A stretch of DNA of 10,000 nucleotides from Asticcacaulis sp. (lineage in GTDB: Bacteria; Pseudomonadota; Alphaproteobacteria; Caulobacterales; Caulobacteraceae): positions 1 through 10,000 of the forward strand of contig NZ_JAIWNX010000087.1 of the NCBI RefSeq assembly GCF_020217185.1, given 5' to 3'. Shown piece after piece: positions 7,081 to 10,000 of this stretch. Numbering within the stretch: the first letter of the stretch is position 1; every line of letters starts with the position of its first letter. The notes below the pieces were generated by a model. That model was not told the DNA's origin. It ran no database searches and was given only the letters and a program-made list of their open reading frames with translations. The position numbers were made by a program, and so were the translations under genes.

Positions 7081-8586
7081 TCAGCGGTAGGCGCTGCGCA
7101 GCATAAAGGCTGGCACATGGCCGCCGAAACCCTGACCGTCCGGACCTTTGGGCAGGCTGTCCTCATTGTCTTTCAACGGAAAATCGTCAGAGACCGCCTT
7201 TGCGCGCGGCGGCGGGGTGTCTGCCGCGGGAGATTTGCGGCGGCGCGTTTTTTTCTCCGGAGGCGGAGCGGCGTCCACGACGACCTCTTCCGGGACCACG
7301 ACTTCGGCGACGGCCTCAGGGGTTGATTCGCTCTTGCGACCACGCTCACGGCGCGGGCGAGCCGAACGGTCACGCTCCGTGCGTTCACCGCGACCGCGCG
7401 CGGGCTTTTCCCGCTCCGGACGCGCATCGGCCAGCGGGCTCCAATCGACGTCCAGCTCCAGCGGGTTGGGCTCTTTCTTGATGAGCTTCAGAACCTTGTC
7501 GTAGTTCTTTTCATCGTTGGGCGCGAGGATGAGGTAGGCCTCACCCGTGCGACCGGCGCGGCCTGTGCGGCCGATACGGTGCACATAGTCATCGGCGTGG
7601 TGCGGCACATCGAAGTTGAACACATGGCTGACGCTGGGGATATCGAGCCCGCGCGCCGCGACGTCCGAGGCCACCAGCAGTTTCAGCTCGCCGCTGCGGA
7701 AGGCATCGAGCGTCTTCATGCGCAGGGACTGATCCAGATCGCCGTGGATCGGTGCGGCATTAAAACCGTGCACCGACAGCGACTTGGCGACGATATCGAC
7801 ATCGGTTTTGCGGTTGCAGAAGACGATGCCGTTATTGATCTCCAGTTGCCCGATCAGGGTGCGCAGGGCCAGCCGCTTGGCCTTGGCCAGCAATTTGGAG
7901 TCTCCCGACGGCACGCGATAGACGTACTGGGTAATGTTTTCGTTGGTCGTTGCCGGGCGCGAGACTTCGATACGCACCGGGTTCTTCAGGAATTGCTCGG
8001 TCAGGCGCGTGATTTCCGGCGGCATGGTCGCCGAGAAGAACAGGGTCTGACGCGACGGCGGCGTCAGCTTGAAGATGCGCTCTATGTCGGGAATGAAGCC
8101 CATGTCGAGCATGCGGTCGGCTTCATCAACGACCATCAGTTGCACGCCATTCAGCATCACCTTGGAGCGCTCAAACAGGTCGAGCAGACGGCCCGGCGTA
8201 GCGATCAGCACATCGACGCCCTTGTCCAGCTTGGCCACCTGATCGGCCATGGAGACGCCACCGATCAGGAGAGCCCAGTTCAGCTTGCAATATTTGGCAT
8301 ATTTCTCAAAGGCTTCGGCCACCTGATCGGCCAGTTCGCGCGTCGGCGCCAGCACGATGGCGCGCGGCATACGGGCCCGCGAGCGCCCCGAAGCCAGCTT
8401 CTCGATCATCGGCAGGGTAAAGGCCGCCGTCTTGCCGGTGCCGGTTTGGGCGATCCCCAGAACGTCCAGTCCGATCAGGGCAATGGGGATGGCCTGTTCC
8501 TGAATGGCGGTCGGCGTATCGTAGCCGGTATCGGCCACGGCTTTCAGGATATCGGGGTTCAGGCCTAGATCGGTAAATTTGGTCAT
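7081..8586 (-). CDS. rhlB: DEAD-box ATP-dependent RNA helicase, RhlB/RhlE-like
   Basis: This enzyme unwinds short RNA duplexes using ATP. The 501-residue product has every family motif: Q motif (Phe4 to Gln29), motif I AQTGTGKT (46-53), PTREL (81-85), TPGR (130-133), DEAD (154-157), SAT (185-187), ARGLDIP (311-317) and HRIGRTGR (336-343). A disordered tail follows (about 385-501), first Arg-rich (ARGRGERTERDR and similar), then acidic/valine-rich, then KKTRRRK, ending in GGHVPAFMLRSAYR. Arg-rich tails bind RNA. In Caulobacter the RhlB of the RNase E degradosome lies near dgcB, as I recall, which favours RhlB over RhlE; that choice is inference. The ATG at 8586 starts right at the Q-motif region but has no clear Shine-Dalgarno. 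Confidence 0.93.
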   Translation of the reverse strand: MTKFTDLGLNPDILKAVADTGYDTPTAIQEQAIPIALIGLDVLGIAQTGTGKTAAFTLPMIEKLASGRSRARMPRAIVLAPTRELADQVAEAFEKYAKYCKLNWALLIGGVSMADQVAKLDKGVDVLIATPGRLLDLFERSKVMLNGVQLMVVDEADRMLDMGFIPDIERIFKLTPPSRQTLFFSATMPPEITRLTEQFLKNPVRIEVSRPATTNENITQYVYRVPSGDSKLLAKAKRLALRTLIGQLEINNGIVFCNRKTDVDIVAKSLSVHGFNAAPIHGDLDQSLRMKTLDAFRSGELKLLVASDVAARGLDIPSVSHVFNFDVPHHADDYVHRIGRTGRAGRTGEAYLILAPNDEKNYDKVLKLIKKEPNPLELDVDWSPLADARPEREKPARGRGERTERDRSARPRRERGRKSESTPEAVAEVVVPEEVVVDAAPPPEKKTRRRKSPAADTPPPRAKAVSDDFPLKDNEDSLPKGPDGQGFGGHVPAFMLRSAYR

Positions 8587-8623
8587 TCAGCTTTGAAGGG
8601 TTGCCGTTTCGGACAGTCGCAGG

Positions 8624-8659
8624 AAAAAAAATCAGCCGCCGCGTAAGCGCGGACACGGC
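8624..8659 (-). terminator. Terminator-like hairpin with U-tract between parE and the helicase gene
   Basis: Read on the minus strand, CCGCG-CUUA-CGCGG (8652-8639) forms a 5-bp stem. It is extended by GCCG/CGGC (8659-8656 with 8638-8635) across a three-base bulge. UGA and then eight U residues (8631-8624) follow. This is a good intrinsic terminator shape for transcripts leaving parE, but only 37 bases separate it from the helicase ATG, with no promoter-like sequence in them. It may therefore be a leader attenuator. Confidence 0.65.
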
Positions 8660-8672
8660 GATAAATACGCCG
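8656..8672 (-). other. Alternative hairpin competing with the terminator stem
   Basis: CGGCG and CGCCG (8672-8668 and 8660-8656 on the minus strand) flank a UAUUUAU loop. Bases 8656-8659 are also the 5' arm of the terminator's outer stem, so both cannot form at once. This could be an anti-terminator arrangement or coincidence in G+C-rich DNA. Confidence 0.35.
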
Positions 8673-8700
8673 GTAAAGGCTTCGCGGCCTCTAGTATCAG

Positions 8701-8706
8701 ATTTTA
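8701..8706 (-). promoter_or_regulatory. Weak candidate -10 box for the helicase gene
   Basis: TAAAAT on the minus strand, in the only A+T-rich patch (about 8691-8727) of the parE-helicase spacer, is one mismatch from TATAAT. No good -35 lies 15-18 bases upstream. It would give a leader of roughly 110 bases that contains the hairpins at 8624-8672. Confidence 0.2.
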
Positions 8707-8741
8707 CATAAAAGGACAGAGATTTATTGCGCTGCGGCGGC

Positions 8742-10000
8742 TCAGACGTCCAGATCATCGCCGACAAATTCGGCATTTTGCTGAATGTACTTGAAACGCA
8801 GTTCCGGTTTACGGCCCATCAGGGTTTCGACCAGATCCTCAATGTCGCTCTCATTCTCCGGTAAGGTGACGCGCGCCAGGGTGCGCGTCTTCGGGTCCAT
8901 GGTCGTTTCCTTGAGTTGCGCCGGCATCATTTCGCCCAGACCCTTGAAACGGCCGATTTCGGGCTTCTTCCCCTTGAATTCTTTTTCAAGGATTTCAAGT
9001 CGATGCGCGTCGTCCTTGGCATAGACGATCTTGGTGCCGTGGCTGATGCGGTACAACGGGGGCATGGCCAGATAGAGGTGACCATTGCGGATCATCGACG
9101 GCATGGTGCGGTAAAAATAGGTGATCAGCAGTGACGCAATGTGCGCGCCGTCCACGTCGGCGTCGGTCATGATGACGATGCGCTCATAGCGCAGGTCGTC
9201 TTCCTTGAAGCGCGCCCCCGGCTGTACGCCCAGCGCCAGCCCCAGATCGGACAGTTCCTGATTGGACTTGGCCTTGTCGGCGGTCGCCGAAGCGATGTTG
9301 AGGATCTTGCCGCGCAGGGGCAGGATGGCCTGCGTATTGCGGTTACGCGCCTGCTTGGCCGAACCACCAGCCGAGTCGCCTTCGACGATGAACAGTTCGG
9401 TGCCATTGGCGTCCTGACGCGCGCAGTCGGCCAGCTTGCCCGGCAGACGCAGCTTGCGCGTCGCTGAGGCGCGCTGCACCTCCTTGTCCTTGCGCTTTTT
9501 CAGGCGGTCTTCGGCGCGTTCGACGACGAACTGCAACAGGCGATCGGCCTGCTTTGGCGAACTGATCAGCCAGTGATCGAACGGATCGGCCAGCGCCTTT
9601 TCGACCAGACGCTGAGCCTCGCTGGACGACAGGCGGTCCTTGGTCTGGCCCTGAAACTCAGGGTTCTTGATGAAGACCGAGATGACCACGCCGGCTTGTG
9701 CCACCACGTCTTCGGCGGTGATAATGCCGCCGCGCTTGTCGCCGGTCATATCGGCATAGGCCTTCAGCGAGCGGGTGAGGGCGGCGCGCAGGCCCGCCTC
9801 GTGCGTGCCGCCGTCAGGCGTCGGGATGGTGTTACAATAGGACTGCGTAAAGCCGTCAAATTCACCGAACCCGGCCCCGGACCAGGTAACGGCCCACTCT
9901 ACGGCCCCGGCTTCACCTTGCCGTTCCACGCGGCCGGAAAAGATGTCGGTGACGGTTTCCGTCTCCTGAACGCGCTCAGCCAGATAGTCGGCCAGCCCGT
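8742..10000 (-). CDS. parE: ParE, DNA topoisomerase IV subunit B (C-terminal part)
   Basis: ParE is the ATPase/TOPRIM subunit of topoisomerase IV, which with ParC unlinks daughter chromosomes. The gene runs off the right edge; about 418 C-terminal residues of an expected 650-700 are visible, so the GHKL ATPase domain is missing. Visible are the transducer region (YCNTIPTPDGGTHEAGLR), the TOPRIM signatures EGDSAGG (encoded at 9363-9383) and DADVDG (9147-9164), and the family block GRFKGLGEMMP. ParE is preferred over GyrB because the stretch between PPLYRI and GRFKGLGEM is short, lacking the insertion of proteobacterial GyrB, and because of the KYIQQNAEFVGDDLDV ending. The frame is open to the window edge; the GTG at 9929 is internal, not a start. 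A terminator-like hairpin follows. Confidence 0.9.
   Translation of the reverse strand, partial: GLADYLAERVQETETVTDIFSGRVERQGEAGAVEWAVTWSGAGFGEFDGFTQSYCNTIPTPDGGTHEAGLRAALTRSLKAYADMTGDKRGGIITAEDVVAQAGVVISVFIKNPEFQGQTKDRLSSSEAQRLVEKALADPFDHWLISSPKQADRLLQFVVERAEDRLKKRKDKEVQRASATRKLRLPGKLADCARQDANGTELFIVEGDSAGGSAKQARNRNTQAILPLRGKILNIASATADKAKSNQELSDLGLALGVQPGARFKEDDLRYERIVIMTDADVDGAHIASLLITYFYRTMPSMIRNGHLYLAMPPLYRISHGTKIVYAKDDAHRLEILEKEFKGKKPEIGRFKGLGEMMPAQLKETTMDPKTRTLARVTLPENESDIEDLVETLMGRKPELRFKYIQQNAEFVGDDLDV

Noticed and set aside
7579..8568. A 329-residue open frame opposite the helicase gene
   Set aside because: Same His/Gln/Arg-rich antisense artefact; the DEAD-box motifs on the minus strand explain the region.
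8306..8776. Open frame spanning the parE-helicase spacer on the minus strand
   Set aside because: Its beginning overlaps the parE end and its C-terminal half is a frame-shifted reading of the helicase; no homology pattern.

Overview
The window is bacterial chromosome of roughly 60% G+C, densely coded, with codon use and protein sequences typical of Alphaproteobacteria. The gene content points to the Caulobacteraceae: an alphaproteobacterial-type suf operon, a diguanylate cyclase resembling DgcB, and a DEAD-box helicase resembling RhlB. G+C content lower than Caulobacter itself makes Asticcacaulis a reasonable guess, but that is inference. No mobile element, CRISPR array, rRNA or tRNA was seen.

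Left part (plus strand, 1-4071): the tail of an iron-sulfur cluster assembly (SUF) operon. A G-rich/C-rich palindromic intergenic element (1-90) precedes sufC, then sufD, sufS, a SufT-like DUF59 gene and a SufA/IscA-type carrier gene. sufC/sufD and sufS/sufT-like join through overlapping TAATG, and sufD/sufS overlap by 11 bases. Only the SufA gene stands apart, behind a 71-base spacer that holds a hairpin. SufB is expected just upstream, outside the window. SufS mobilises sulfur from cysteine, SufBCD is the ATP-driven scaffold, and the SufT-like and SufA proteins act in maturation and delivery.

Right part (minus strand, 10000-4078): read in transcription order, this is parE (topoisomerase IV subunit B, cut by the window edge), a DEAD-box RNA helicase, a GGDEF diguanylate cyclase, a PlsC-like acyltransferase, and two small related proteins that look like a tandem duplication of a SpoIIAA/STAS-like regulator. 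The last of these ends 6 bases from the end of sufA, so the two transcription units are convergent and almost abutting.

Most of the window is ordinary housekeeping, and I see no clearly new multi-gene system. The parts worth a second look are non-coding or subtle. They are a perfect 9-bp-arm palindrome directly behind a TATAAT box upstream of the acyltransferase, a terminator-like hairpin with eight U residues inside the helicase leader, and the paralogous small protein pair. The lost Asp in the cyclase's product-inhibition site and a conserved-looking C-terminal peptide on the helicase also deserve checking.
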